The position numbers were made by a program, and so were the translations under genes. 64,000 nucleotides of DNA from Cyanothece sp. BG0011 (GTDB taxonomy: Bacteria > Cyanobacteriota > Cyanobacteriia > Cyanobacteriales > Microcystaceae), in the NCBI RefSeq assembly GCF_003013815.1, contig NZ_PRLH01000138.1:1-64000 (forward strand), in the 5' to 3' direction. The notes beneath the pieces were generated by a model. The model saw only the letters and a list, made by a program, of their open reading frames with translations. It searched no databases and was not told the origin of the DNA. Below, in pieces: positions 44,968-56,700 of the stretch; positions within the stretch are counted from its first letter, which is position 1, and each line of letters starts with the position of its first letter.

Positions 44968-46350
44968 TTATACTAAGATTACCGCATTTTTTTGATGATT
45001 ATTTAACCGAGTTTGACAGTCATTTAAATCAGCTAAAGCGCGATCTCGATATTTTCCGTATCTTTCCCGTTTATTGCGAATTCTGACGGGTAAATCGGGT
45101 AAAATACCAAAGTTAGGCGGCATGGGTTGGAAATGTTTCGGGGAGGCACTACTGATAAACTCAAATAATGCACCCATCATCATCGTAGAAGGTAATACAA
45201 TGGGTTCTAACCCTAATGCTATGCGTGCAGCGTTTGTCCCGGCTAACCATCCCCCGGCCGATGCTGCGGTATAACCTTCGGTCCCGATGAGTTGTCCTGC
45301 GGCCAACAGGGTGGTACGGCTTTTAAACTGTAGGGTAGGTTCAAGTAACTGGGGAGAGTTGATGAAGGTGTTACGGTGCATCACACCCATGCGAACAAAT
45401 TCGGCATTCTCTAAACCAGGAATAAGACGAAATACCCGTTTTTGTTCACCCCATTTCAAATTAGTTTGAAAACCAACCATATTCCACAGTTTACCTTGTT
45501 TATCTTCTTGCCGTAGTTGTACAACAGCATAAGGTCGTTTTTCCTTGTTTTCGGGATCACGAAAGTCCCCTAACCTTGCATCAAATAACCCCACGGGTTT
45601 CAAAGGTCCGTAACGCATGGTATCTTCTCCCCGTTGGGCTAATTCTTCGATAGGCAAACATCCCTCGAAAAATTTGGCGGTTTCTCGTTCAAATTCTTTT
45701 AATTCCGCTTGTTCTGCGGTGCAAAGTTCGTCACGAAACTGTAAATATTGTTCAGAGTTGAGGGGACAGTTAAGATAGGCGGCTTCTCCTTTGTCGTATC
45801 GGGAGGCTAAAAAGGCGATGTCTCGGTTGATGGAGTCCCCCACAATGATAGGACTGGCTGCGTCAAAAAAGCTCATATAAGCCATGCCGGTGAACTGTTG
45901 TAACTTTTCAGCCAAAACAGGAGAGGTAAGGGGGCCAGTGGCTAAAATAACAATGCCGTCTGAGGGTATTTCCTGGACTTCTGAGCGTCTTAATTCGATT
46001 AAAGGGTGTGTGGCTAAGGTTTGGGTTAATTGGTGGCTAAAGACCCCTCTATCGACGGCTAACGCACCACCGGCTGGGACGGCGTGTTTATCGGCGGTTT
46101 GGATGATGATGGAGTTGAGGCGACGTAATTCTTCATGGAGAAGTCCCGCCGCGCGATCGCTCGACATTGCCCCAAAAGAGTTACTACAGACTAATTCGGC
46201 TAATTCTTGGCTATGATGAGCGGGACTGGTGCGAATAGGACGCATTTCGTGCAAGATCACGGGTATGCCAGCTTGTGCCACTTGCCAGGCTGCTTCGGTG
46301 CCGGCTAACCCTCCACCAATTACTTGAACTTTTGCAGTTGCTTCTGTCAT
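44968..46350 (-). CDS. trmFO: TrmFO, tRNA (uracil-54-C5)-methyltransferase, folate-dependent
   Basis: A 460-residue FAD enzyme. The dinucleotide-binding motif [19 protein letters not shown] begins at residue 9, and [21 protein letters not shown] is a TrmFO signature with its cysteine. It uses methylenetetrahydrofolate and FADH2 to make T54 in the T-loop of tRNAs. The length is as usual for the family (about 440-470). Confidence 0.95.
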   Translation of the reverse strand: MTEATAKVQVIGGGLAGTEAAWQVAQAGIPVILHEMRPIRTSPAHHSQELAELVCSNSFGAMSSDRAAGLLHEELRRLNSIIIQTADKHAVPAGGALAVDRGVFSHQLTQTLATHPLIELRRSEVQEIPSDGIVILATGPLTSPVLAEKLQQFTGMAYMSFFDAASPIIVGDSINRDIAFLASRYDKGEAAYLNCPLNSEQYLQFRDELCTAEQAELKEFERETAKFFEGCLPIEELAQRGEDTMRYGPLKPVGLFDARLGDFRDPENKEKRPYAVVQLRQEDKQGKLWNMVGFQTNLKWGEQKRVFRLIPGLENAEFVRMGVMHRNTFINSPQLLEPTLQFKSRTTLLAAGQLIGTEGYTAASAGGWLAGTNAARIALGLEPIVLPSTMMMGALFEFISSASPKHFQPMPPNFGILPDLPVRIRNKRERYGKYRDRALADLNDCQTRLNNHQKNAVILV

Positions 46351-46407
46351 TAATTAACTTTTAGTTTCGTTTTTGTTGAGTTTGAATACTTTATATTTTA
46401 GTGTAGT

Positions 46408-48045
46408 TTAATTGATTGTTCTATCTGATAGTCCAGGTTTAGTATAGAAAGTAGTATTAACTATATTGTGAGTCTTTTTTTCTTTTTCTTTTTCTTCAAT
46501 CATTACTACACCAACTAAGTAGATAATTGCTGCTTTGACCATTCTCAATAAAAAATAAGTTTCTTCTTGCATTTGTTCTAAACTGTAGTTTACTTTGGAT
46601 GTATCCATGACTTCATTTTGATGTAAAGTAATTCCTTGGTGCGTTACATAATCTCTTAGAATTTTGAATGGATAAAAATCTTCATACTCTTTATCATAAA
46701 GGTCTTTTCTTACACTAACTAATGCCTTTAAATACGAATTATATTCTACTTTTTGACCAATAATAGGATTCAAGCTATTATCAAAACTGTTTTTATACTT
46801 CAATTTTTTATACCAGACATTATTCCACGTAACTTTAGTTGGATCATTACCAAGTTCTAAATATAAATTCAAAAATCCTGCACATTTATCTAATAAATCA
46901 ACAGCAAGACGTAAACTTGTTTTTAAAAACCCACTTTTAAAACCAAAGTCAGCAGAATCTAATGTATCAATATATTCAGTAATGTTACTAAGTTCAATGA
47001 GTTCTTGATCTTGAGAGAAACTTTGATAATATAAATGTCTAGCAGTCGCAAATTCTTCTTTAATTTGGTTAAAAATATAGCATAATGTTTTATTTTTTTC
47101 TTTCTCAATGTCGGTGGTGATTACATTAGGCAAAGGTAAATCATCTTTATAGTCGTTTTTAAAATTCCATATTTCAGGATTAACCGTTAATATAAGTCGC
47201 TTATCACCTATAAATTTTAAGTAAGAAGAAGGCTGAAAATCTTGTCCTGATTCTATTTTTTTCATTACCTCTATAAGTTTATATAATCCATCATCAAAAG
47301 ATAAATTTATCATGGTTTCAATTTCTCCCAAAGCTTTAGTAAAATTAGTAATGCTTTCTTCTCCATTAGGAACTGGTTTTCCATTAGAAGTTTTGAGTTT
47401 ATCATTATTTTTTATAGCTTTTGTTAAAAGTTGCCAAGATTGAAAACTAATTTTAAGCCCATATTTTTTGGAAAGAGGAATTAGTGGCAAAAAAGCAACT
47501 CCTAAGTTTCCTTTTGCAAAAGAATTATCTTTATTAACTTCTAAAGCATCACAATAATAATCTACTGATTCCACGCAACGACCGAAAAAAGATAGTAAAG
47601 CTGCATAATTATTTGTTAGAGAAGAAAAATCATTGGGATTTAATCTTTTTTTAGCGAGAATAGTATTCTGTATAAATCTTTTTTGTTTTTGTTTGATAGC
47701 TTCAATTTGTTTTGTTTCCGTTACACGATTAAGTAACTTGGCCTTAGCATCATAACCTAAAGATAAATTGATTTCTAGTCTTAATTGATTATTAAAAATA
47801 TCTCGTGGGTCAATTTGATGACAGTAAGAATACAAGGTTTCCATCAATTGAATACCCTTATCCACAAGTTCCATACTTTTATACTTTTCTCCATTAAATA
47901 TAAAAATAGAAGAACAAGTAAATTGAATACTTTGAACGTTCGGGTATTTCTGTAATAAAGTTTGTGCTTTTTCTAAAGCTTTTTCGTACTCATTGGCTTT
48001 GTGAAGCGCAATTAACTCCTCAAGTTCCTGAGAATAATCTTCCAT
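46408..48045 (-). CDS. TPR-like protein with C-terminal HEPN domain (LA2681-type)
   Basis: A 545-residue helical protein, strongly AT-rich in codon use. Residues about 1-230 are TPR-like (EYEKALEKAQTLLQKYPNV, NNYAALLSFFGRCVESVDYY). The region about 370-510 looks like a HEPN domain, with the ribonuclease-type motif R-x4-H in LRDYVTHQGI near residue 494. The assignment to the LA2681 HEPN family is from memory. HEPN proteins often cleave RNA in toxin-antitoxin or anti-phage systems. The gene is not paired with an obvious antitoxin and lies beside a separate toxin-antitoxin pair. Confidence 0.65.
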   Translation of the reverse strand: MEDYSQELEELIALHKANEYEKALEKAQTLLQKYPNVQSIQFTCSSIFIFNGEKYKSMELVDKGIQLMETLYSYCHQIDPRDIFNNQLRLEINLSLGYDAKAKLLNRVTETKQIEAIKQKQKRFIQNTILAKKRLNPNDFSSLTNNYAALLSFFGRCVESVDYYCDALEVNKDNSFAKGNLGVAFLPLIPLSKKYGLKISFQSWQLLTKAIKNNDKLKTSNGKPVPNGEESITNFTKALGEIETMINLSFDDGLYKLIEVMKKIESGQDFQPSSYLKFIGDKRLILTVNPEIWNFKNDYKDDLPLPNVITTDIEKEKNKTLCYIFNQIKEEFATARHLYYQSFSQDQELIELSNITEYIDTLDSADFGFKSGFLKTSLRLAVDLLDKCAGFLNLYLELGNDPTKVTWNNVWYKKLKYKNSFDNSLNPIIGQKVEYNSYLKALVSVRKDLYDKEYEDFYPFKILRDYVTHQGITLHQNEVMDTSKVNYSLEQMQEETYFLLRMVKAAIIYLVGVVMIEEKEKEKKTHNIVNTTFYTKPGLSDRTIN

Positions 48046-48133
48046 GTTCTTAGTTTATATTTAACTCAATTGTAGCGTTTCTGAATTATGTTGTAGATTT
48101 CAACAATATTCTAGCAGTTTCAACGCCTAAAAT

Positions 48134-48195
48134 GGTGGGTTACGACGGATAATAAGATTCTAATCATAACCTGTATTTTAGCCGTCTAACCCACC
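48134..48195. repeat. 62-bp terminal-inverted repeat element, copy 1
   Basis: Begins GGTGGGTTACGACGG and ends CCGTCTAACCCACC, inverted ends flanking an AT-rich centre. An identical 62-bp copy is at 48944-49005 and a diverged one at 50696-50749. MITE-like. Confidence 0.8.
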
Positions 48196-48221
48196 CTACG
48201 ATTGTTTTACGTAATCATAAA

Positions 48222-48581
48222 TCAAAAAGGAATCCAATCAACAACATTAATCCATTCTTCTGCTTCACTTGTCTCCCAAATCATAATTAATTCTTTAGCT
48301 AATTCCCCTATAGTGGTCATAGGACGTACCCAAAAAAGTCCCCACATTTGTTGATTTTTCTGCCAATAGTCTTCTAAATGGTCAGGCATACTGGTACGAT
48401 TATCGGTAACTAATAATCGTTGAGATAATCCTAAATATTGTAAAACATCAGGGTCAAGAGTTCCTAATGGGGGTGTATTAGTATCTCCAATGCGTAAAAT
48501 ATCTATATCTGGATTTAATCTTAAGACAGCAATTTTTAAACGTGGTGACAAGTTTTCATCTAGTAAGAATTTAATTTTCAT
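48222..48581 (-). CDS. DUF5615 PIN-like toxin
   Basis: A 119-residue PIN-like protein of the DUF5615 group. It begins MKIKFLLDENLSPRL with the early Asp, contains LLVTDNRTSMPDHL (second acid cluster near 62) and ends NVVDWIPF. It overlaps the stop of the DUF433 gene by 4 bp. DUF433-DUF5615 pairs are recognised as type II toxin-antitoxin modules, with the PIN-like part acting as a putative ribonuclease. Confidence 0.82.
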   Translation of the reverse strand: MKIKFLLDENLSPRLKIAVLRLNPDIDILRIGDTNTPPLGTLDPDVLQYLGLSQRLLVTDNRTSMPDHLEDYWQKNQQMWGLFWVRPMTTIGELAKELIMIWETSEAEEWINVVDWIPF

Positions 48582-48904
48582 AGGGTTAATGAAGCTTGTC
48601 TGTGTTGTTTGATTCGTTGCATTTTTTGTCTTTGAGGAGATGGATTTTTAAGAGATTCTTGATAATGAGATTCTTTCCACTGTTGTATGCGTAATAAGTA
48701 AGCATCAATTTCCTGTTGATTTTGGAGATAATAGGTAATCGTGACGTAAATTTTCTCTAAACTTAAATCAGGATAAACTGCCTTAATTTCTTCTGGTGTA
48801 TATCCTTCTAAAAAGTAGAATAATACGTTATCTATTCCAATTCGATGACCTTTAATTCTGATATCATCTTCAGAAATGAATAAAAAATAATCTTCTAATT
48901 GCAT
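48578..48904 (-). CDS. DUF433 antitoxin-like protein
   Basis: A 108-residue protein. The DUF433 part (about 10-75) includes DDIRIKGHRIGIDNVLFYF and GYTPEEIKAVYPDLSLEKIY, a helix-turn-helix-like antitoxin fold. A basic tail follows (SPQRQKMQRIKQHRQ). It is translationally coupled (ATGA) to the DUF5615 toxin and is the probable antitoxin and repressor of the pair. Confidence 0.85.
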   Translation of the reverse strand: MQLEDYFLFISEDDIRIKGHRIGIDNVLFYFLEGYTPEEIKAVYPDLSLEKIYVTITYYLQNQQEIDAYLLRIQQWKESHYQESLKNPSPQRQKMQRIKQHRQASLTL

Positions 48905-48943
48905 TCGTGATTTTCTCCTTAACTCATCTACAGTGCTTATTCT

Positions 48944-49005
48944 GGTGGGTTACGACGGATAATAAGATTCTAATCATAACCTGTATTTTAGCCGTCTAAC
49001 CCACC
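48944..49005. repeat. 62-bp terminal-inverted repeat element, copy 2
   Basis: Identical over all 62 bp to 48134-48195. The two copies flank the DUF433/DUF5615 toxin-antitoxin pair in direct orientation. Confidence 0.85.
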
Positions 49006-49330
49006 CTCCGGTTTTAGTTGATATGTACTGTCTATCAGTTGTGTTGGGAATGCTGTTTTTATTGTGTTCATAGAGTTACGTCTATGTGACCTTATATATA
49101 CGCACTCTATCTCTATCCTACTCTCCAAATTTATAATAACACATTTTTGCTCATTTTTTTCGAGGTATACCCCACTGGGTTTTGTGGACTAAAAAGGACT
49201 ATATCTAAAGAAAATATTAAGATTTTTTATCTTTTTGCTTAAATGTCAGGAAACCTTGATAATGCTTTCTGCAACCTCTGTATTGTAGTGGTTGACACTC
49301 CCCACGAATATAATTCGGGGGATTCTTGGT

Positions 49331-50569
49331 TCACTGACTCAACTTACCCTGACAGGTATTACTACCAACCAGAATAGAGGTCGAATCTCCCCAAGCGTTT
49401 AACTCTTCCGAGTAGCTTCCGATATGCCCTATCGTAGCTTTTTTAAGTATGTTTAATGAAGCCATTTTGTCCCTATCTTCGACATATCCGCATGAACAAA
49501 CATGAGTTCTAACTGATAAAGACTTTTTGATTAATTGACCACAATTAAAGCATTCTTGAGAAGTGTATGCAGGATTAACTGCAATAGTTAATCTCCCATA
49601 TTTAACTCCAAAATACTCAATCCATTTTCTTAATTGTGACCAACCAGCGTCATTGATACTCTTAGCTAGTTTCTTATTACGCACAAGGTTCTTGACTTTT
49701 AAATCTTCATAGGCTATCAAGTCGTTTGACTGAATTAAACGGAGTGCTAATCTCTTGCTAAACTCTTCTCGTTGCCTACTTACTTTTAAATGTCCCTTAG
49801 CAGACTTTTTCCTAGCCTTGATGTAGTTATTAGACTGTTTTTTCCCCCTCCTAAACTTTCTCGACTTTCTTCTATTAAGTTTATTAAGACGTTTTTCTGC
49901 TTTACGATAATACTTAGGAGGTTCTACAACATTATTATTGCTATCAGCATACAGATATCTTAACCCCATATCTAAACCTATACATTTTTTAGTAGGTTCT
50001 AATTGAGGTGCTATATCTCTAACATCAAGCTTTAATATTAACTGGACAAAATACCCATCAGCGCGTCTAACTATTCTTACTCGTTGTATTTGCCACTCTT
50101 GAAAATAGAATAAATCTCGACTACCAATTAACTTTAATTCACCAATGTTTTTACCATCAGTGAAAGTTATTCTCTTGGTATCTCGATTAAGTTTCCACCC
50201 TGACTTTTTAAATTCAACAGAACGAGTCTGTTTAGAATATTTTGGGTATCCTATCCCCCTTTTGATTCCCCCCTTATTAAGGGGGGCTTGGGGGGCTTGG
50301 GGGGATTTGCAGTTGTTGTAGAATCTAAGAATTGCAGTCCAAGTCCGTTCGCAAGCTTGTTGACAAGCGGTAGAGTTAAGGGCTTTGACAAAAGAATATT
50401 CAGTTCTTAATTGAGTTGTGTATTTATAGATATCTTTTTGACCGACACCTTTGTTATCTTCCCAGTATCTAAGGCATTTGTTTCGCACAAATTGAACTGT
50501 GCGAATAGCCTCATCAATGGCTTGATATTGATGCTTTTTGCCCCTTAGCTTGTACTCTAGAATAAACAT
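49331..50569 (-). CDS. tnpB: TnpB RNA-guided nuclease with in-frame repeat insertion
   Basis: A 412-residue TnpB. RuvC residues are kept: Asp in GLDMGLRYLY, Glu in AYEDLKVKN, Asp in DRDKMASLN. The zinc ribbon is CFNCG ... CSCG. Residues 89-105 (SPQAPQAPLNKGGIKRG) come from an inserted palindromic repeat, so the protein carries an extra, low-complexity loop between the N-terminal domain segments. The conserved Asn after the last Asp is Met here. It may be active or may be decaying. Confidence 0.88.
   Translation of the reverse strand: MFILEYKLRGKKHQYQAIDEAIRTVQFVRNKCLRYWEDNKGVGQKDIYKYTTQLRTEYSFVKALNSTACQQACERTWTAILRFYNNCKSPQAPQAPLNKGGIKRGIGYPKYSKQTRSVEFKKSGWKLNRDTKRITFTDGKNIGELKLIGSRDLFYFQEWQIQRVRIVRRADGYFVQLILKLDVRDIAPQLEPTKKCIGLDMGLRYLYADSNNNVVEPPKYYRKAEKRLNKLNRRKSRKFRRGKKQSNNYIKARKKSAKGHLKVSRQREEFSKRLALRLIQSNDLIAYEDLKVKNLVRNKKLAKSINDAGWSQLRKWIEYFGVKYGRLTIAVNPAYTSQECFNCGQLIKKSLSVRTHVCSCGYVEDRDKMASLNILKKATIGHIGSYSEELNAWGDSTSILVGSNTCQGKLSQ
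50253..50307. repeat. palindromic repeat inserted in frame in tnpB
   Basis: CCCCCC-TTATTAA-GGGGGG (50268-50286) with further CTTGGGGGG units to 50307. The same G/C-run repeat is common in cyanobacterial genomes and here adds about 17-18 residues without breaking the frame. Confidence 0.75.
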
Positions 50570-50695
50570 CTTGCGTCATCGACCTACTACGCAATCTAGT
50601 CTAACATGAAATATGATAGGTAGGCAATGAATTGCCATCGCATTTCATCCCCATGTCTATAAGCCAGGGGCTTTCATGCTTAGAATTTGAGGTAA

Positions 50696-50749
50696 AGACG
50701 GCCTAATGAGGTGCTAATCATCACCCATAGTTTAGCCGTCTAACCCACC
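50696..50749. repeat. diverged third copy of the terminal-inverted repeat
   Basis: AGACGGC ... GCCGTCT AACCCACC. The right end matches the 62-bp elements at 48134 and 48944; the left GGTGGGTT arm is changed or missing next to the left end of the tnpB element. Confidence 0.6.
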
Positions 50750-50760
50750 GAACACAACCC

Positions 50761-53700
50761 TTAGAACTTAGCCGATTGGAGCAGATAGAGTATTTTATCA
50801 ACTTTATCGCTGAGCAATTGTTTATCCTGTTCTAGCTGTTCGAGTTTCCCTAACAAGTCTTGAGTGGAAGGAGACTCTTGCATGGGTAAAGGGAATGAGA
50901 GTTGACCAAACCCCATTAAAGCAGGACGTTCGACATAAGTCACCCGATGTAACACCCGCCAAGTTTTGTTGGCTTTACTCACATCAATTTGACGTAAGGC
51001 GCGGGCTTCTTCATCATTACTGGCTAACCATTCGGGATCAACCACATAGTTAAAGAAGTCTTGGAAATGTTGGGTATTGCCTTCGAGATAGAAACTCATA
51101 AAGCGGTAACGATCCACCTTTTGCCCAGGAAAGAGGGGATAATCGTCATGATTAGTAATATTGCGACTTTCTACCCCACTTAAATCCACATTTAAGGAAA
51201 ATCCTTCACTTCGGGCTTGGGTTTTATTGAGGGTTTGGGTCAAATTAACCGTTGCTTGTGCGGTTAATTCCACGGCCACCCCAAGGGCATTAAAGTTGCC
51301 TTCAGCCCCTAATCCGGCATTGAGGTTAAATGATCCCCCGATACTGTGTTCAACGGTACTGGCAAAGCTTTGGGCTTCGGTGCGTAATCCCCCATCCCCA
51401 TCCCAGACATAGGTATTGACGATGTTACGTTTGCCGGCCCGAATTTGGATATCTTCCATTTTTTTCTGCCAACCGGCAAAGCTTTCTACGGCTTGGGTGC
51501 GTTGTTCTTGATCGGCAATTTTAGATTCAATTTCGCGCTGTTTTGCCTCTACTGCCTGGGAACGATTGGCCACATTTTCCTGACCTTGTCGTTCAATATT
51601 ATCCCGTTGGGCGGCTTGTTCTTCTTCGGTTAACCCTTCCTCTTCTTGACGATTCACCGTCACAGTTTGGGGGGCTTCTCCACGGTCAATTTCTCGATTT
51701 AAAGACGTTTCATCCACTAAACGGGCATTAAATTGGGCAAAATAGGAAGCGCGACGGGCATCTTCATTCTCGATCTGCTGTTTGAGATCATAAGCCTCTT
51801 GTAAGCGATAATAACTCGCCGGATAAAGAGAACCGTATTGCGATCGCATTTCAGGCACGTGCTTAAAGAAACGCTCACTGGTGGCTTCGCTGCCGGTTTG
51901 CCCGTCTAAACTCCCATTCATGGTGTAGGCAGGATTGATTAAAAAGGTGATGGTATTGACATCCGGGGGAACATCTTCCACGGGAAGCACCTGATAACCT
52001 ACCATACGCCCCGAACGCCGTAGTCTTGTGACGAAAACGTCCGCTAAACCCGACACAACCAGGGCATAGCCCACATTTTTCGGAATAAATCGTTTACCCA
52101 GATGGGGAAACTTGGGGTTAGGTTCTTGGGTTCCCCGTAATTCCAGGCGATCGCTAAATTGACTGCTGGAACTAGCAGTAATATTGCTTTCATTGAGGAA
52201 ATTGTAAGTAAAGTCAAGATTGCCTTTAAATCCTGCCCGTGTGGCTGCGATGCGCTTAGAAACCACTAATGGGCCCCCTCGGATATCTTCATCTACCCCG
52301 GTAAAGAGGTCAAAACTTGCCCCCAGGCCCGATTCTTGCGATCGCGTCCAACTATAATCCACATCTTGGGACTGACTTAATTCGACGGCAGTGGCCCCAT
52401 TATAGTCGTCTTCAAGGGTCAAATTTTCACTGGGAACAGGGGGCGCACCTTCAATATAACCCAATAAGGTAGGAGCAAATTGAGCATTGCCAATCCAGCG
52501 TAAGTCTAAGGCTTCGACCCGTTTATCACTGAATAATTGAATCCCATCGTGACTCGGCAAAGCGAAGAAACGACGCATCAGGGCCATCTTCTGATCCGTA
52601 TCGGGATCGAGACTAATGGTACTATATTCAGCACTCACTAAGGCGGAATTAATGAGAGGTAGGGCGTTATCTTCGACGATGACCGCATCTCGGACGATTC
52701 CGGGGGGATGTTCCGTTAAATCGGCAACGGTGGAGGGAGATTGCATCATATCCAATTGATCCAAGGGCCAATAGGCCACTAAATCCGGTTCTGTGCCGTT
52801 CAAACGAGATAACCTGGTTTCTTGAATCTCCCCTTGAGATCGGGCTGTCTTCCATAAACGAACTTCTGCAATGTAACCGTCGCAAAATTCGTTCGTATAA
52901 CGGTTATCGCGGCCAATTTCGCAAGGATGGCTGCTGGTATTAGCCGGCACGGTTCCCGCAATGGAGTCGATCAATGCTCCATTCACGTAGAAATGGGCAG
53001 TATTGTTCTGATCCAAAACCACCGCTAAATGATGCCACTGATCCACCGTTAACTTCCCTTTCTGGGTATCGTAATCCTTGCGTCCATAGGTAGTAAAGCG
53101 TAGTTGATTGCCGTTTAACCCAAAGCCATAGGCACCGGCTTTTGAGAAAATCCGTTGAATTCCTGTTACTTTGCGAGGTTTAACCCAAGCTTCTAAGGTA
53201 AAGTTGTTGCTGAGGTTAAATCGCTGATCATGGCTAATTTCAACGTAGGTATTCACCCCATTAAACTGCATCACCGCATGACCCGGGTTACCGATGGGTG
53301 CGCTACACCCCCACCAGTTGCCTTGTTCAACCCTTCCCAGACGGCCATTACCGGAATGATCGCGCACCTCTTCCCCGGTGGCTTCATTTAAGGGAAAATA
53401 AGCCATTAACCCAGGTTCGTTACCCCTTAAGGTCATTTTACTGTGGATTTCGATTTCTTCAGGTTTCAGGGCAATTTGCCAAATGCCGAGGGCGGCCAAT
53501 TTGCCAAAGGGTTGGGTCCCCCCTTGATAGTTACCGATCGCATAGATATCGCTGCTGGTTTTTGCTTTTTCCACTTGACCCACGACTTGACCATCAATAT
53601 AAAAGGTGGTGCTGGCGTTATCCCCTTCTCCTTGCCCCACAACCGCTAGATGATGCCAACCGAAGGGCAATCGTTCCATATCGAACCCACTGGGATAAAA

Positions 53701-56700
53701 TTGACCGTTAACGTAAGTGCCTAACAATCGTTGGCTGCCTTCATTTTTGACTAAAACAGGGTGTTCCGGGGCAGTTTCAGCCCGAACTAAGGTATTGTAA
53801 CTAAAGGGATGGGGAAGGGGAGAGAAAAACCAGGTTTCCACGGTCCAATCTTTGGTAAGGGGAATGGGTGCATTGCGTCGCAAATCCTCACTATCTTTGA
53901 GCAGAATCATGCTATCGGCTTGATTGAGGCTGAGACAGGTTCGTAACCCTTCGGGAATCCACTGTTCAAAGGCAATATTTGCACTATCCGCCGTCACATC
54001 AAAACGAGTTTGACGCATTTTCCCGTCAGTATCAACGTAAATTAACTCAACATTGCCCTCACTGGTGGCTAAGCAAGTGAGACGACTGGCAGGACGAACA
54101 AAGGTTAATAATGCCCCGGATACTGCTAATTGACGGGAATCTCTGCCGATAATAGCCATGGTTTGGGGGGTTTGCTCCAGGGTTTGCACCCCGGCAATAA
54201 AAGCGGTATTCAAGGAATTTAATTCGGTTTGTACCGTTTGCAGTTGGGCGAGTACCTGATTTAACTGGGCGGTTAATTTGGCTTCTTCGTTGGCTTTATT
54301 GGCACTAATTGCCTGTAATCGGGCTAATTCGGTCTCTGCTTGCTGTAATCTTTGACGAGTGCTTTGTAAGTTTCCTTGAGCGGTGGTTAACTGCCGTTGG
54401 GCATCGCGAATCTTGTTATTAGCCTGTTCATTTAAGCGAGTGAGACGAAACTGTTGATTATCTTTACCATGAGGATTGTTATGACCATAGATACTGTGGG
54501 AACGGTTGCGTAAGTCCATCACCCGATTTTCATAGCGAGAATAAATCAGATAGTAATTGCCCCGACGTTCTAAACGCCATTGTTGATTGGCTCCTTTATG
54601 ATGATCGGTGTTACCGTAAATATCATGGTTGCCAAAGGTCTGCATATCTAAGATACGGTTTTCATATTGGCAGATAATGGTGAAATAAGTCCCGTCAACC
54701 CGTTCAAATTTGAATTTTTGATTGCTATAATTGCCCCAGGCTAACCCTTGAATGAAGTTCTTTCCTTGGGTATAGATACGGGCGGCTTCGTTCTTGCCTT
54801 CTCGACTGCGAGTGGTTAAACGATGCCAATAATTCCAGGGATCATTGACTTGGGTTTGATAATCACGACTATAACGGGTAACGTCTCCTTCATAGCGAGT
54901 AATGTGACCTTTTAAGATCCGAATTAATCCTTCTTGGTTACGAATTCTCGTGGCTAAATTGGGATCACGAACCGCAGCTAACGCAGCTTCTAAACGGCGT
55001 TTTTCTTCTAATAAAGCAGCTTCTTGCTTCTCTAGGGGATCAAGCTTCTGTAAACTAGATTTGAGTTCGTCATAGTCTTGATTAAGGGGTTCTAAGGTAA
55101 TTTTATCTTGATAGATAGCTTGGGTGATGGTATCAGAGACTAAACGAATGCGATGTTTGCGAAGGTCTAAAAATTGCCAATTCCCTTCAATGTCGCTAAT
55201 TTCAAAACTCCGCACTAAGGTCACTCCATCGGGAACGGTAAAGCGTCCCGTTGCTTGATACCATCCTTCCCCAAGGGGTTGAAATTGGGCGGTTTCTCCG
55301 ATAATTTCCCGAGTATTTTGAGCATTACGACTACTTTTACCCCAATAACTGAACTTAAAGAGGGGTTTACCTTCAAGGTTATTGGGATCGTCTTCTGTAT
55401 TCAATTTAAACTCAAAGGACTCCGTATAGGTTCCCCGTTGGGTTACCGCTACCAGTTCGGGATTACTATATTTAACGCTTGGGGTTTTCCCATCCCCTAG
55501 GGTACGGTTGAGGGTAATGGCACTGACAAAGGCATCCCCGTGAACAATGCCATGGTTACCATGAACGGAAAAATCCACAACGGTACGTTCTTTCCCCTCA
55601 GAAATCGCCCCTAAACGCCAGTAACCGCTTAAATTGACTTCTCGTCCGGTTAATTGTAGATACATGGTATCTTTGATGTCTTGGGGGGGTTTAGCGGTGT
55701 TCCAAATGCGAACATTGGCTAATTTTCCAGCAAAAAAGTCTTTATTTTTGACTCCAGCAAGAGAAAATTCTGGTTTCCAGTTGTTGGCAACTAAGGGAAC
55801 CCCTTTAAAGGTTTTAGTGGCCATTGCTTGGCCATTTTGACACAGGGTTAAAGTGGTGGTTTGGCTATCCGCATCATAAGCAAAACTCCCTGCACAATGC
55901 ACCCATTGACCTATCGGAAGAGATTCAGGAGAAGTTAGGGTTTCTAAGGCTTTGTCATGGGCTATGTTAAAACTCAGTTGATTGTTTTGGAGAAATAAGC
56001 CAGTTAAACCCTCTTTTTGGGCAATTAAAACTTGTTTGTCTGTTTTTTCAGCAGAAAGATAGACCCAAACGGTGTAAGTTTGAGCAAAGGAATAATCAGC
56101 AGAAGGGGGTTTAAGAGGAACCGAAGGCAGGGTAATTGAGTCCTGTTTCCCATCAAAAGAGACTCCCCGACGCTTACGAGAAGCTAATTTCAGGTTAACC
56201 GCTTCCCCTGGTTGCCAGGGAATATTGACCGTAAAGCGATCGCCGTCAATGGCTGTGATTGCATAGATGTCATTATAGGGTTGAGTGTTGATAATTTGAA
56301 CTTCATCCCCATTTTCTAAGCCATGATTAGGACTAATGACCCGTATGTTGCCGTTTTCGGTCAATTCGTAAGCAGTAATAATCCCATCGAAGATTAATCC
56401 GGTCTCTTCTTCGGGAATCACTTCCCATTGTCCCACTTCGGTGTCTACCCAATGGGCCTGAATTTCAAAGGTCTGATCATCGACTTTTTGGGCGATATAA
56501 TGACCATTGTAATGCTGAGTTCCCTCAATTTTAATCACGTCCCCATACTGCAACTTTTTAGCTTGTTTTGAGGTAATTTGAACTAAATCCTCTGAGGTTC
56601 GGGCCATCCCTGTGATGGTTCCTTGGGGGGGTGGGGTACTCTCCCCAAGGGACTTAATTTCATCTAAAGTGTCTAAGGGGAGTAAAAGGTCTTGTGCATC

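Larger units (their letters stand above)
49290..50680 (-). mobile_element. tnpB-only IS200/IS605-type element
   Basis: A tnpB gene flanked by subterminal hairpins: right end CCCCACGAATATAATTCGGG (49300-49319) followed outwards by GTGTCAA on the minus strand, and left end 50649-50670 (CCCC ... GGGG). No tnpA is present, as in IS1341-type or non-autonomous elements that depend on TnpA in trans. Boundaries are approximate. The next element at 50696 is a diverged MITE-like repeat. The stretch 49006-49289 shows no gene. Confidence 0.7.
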
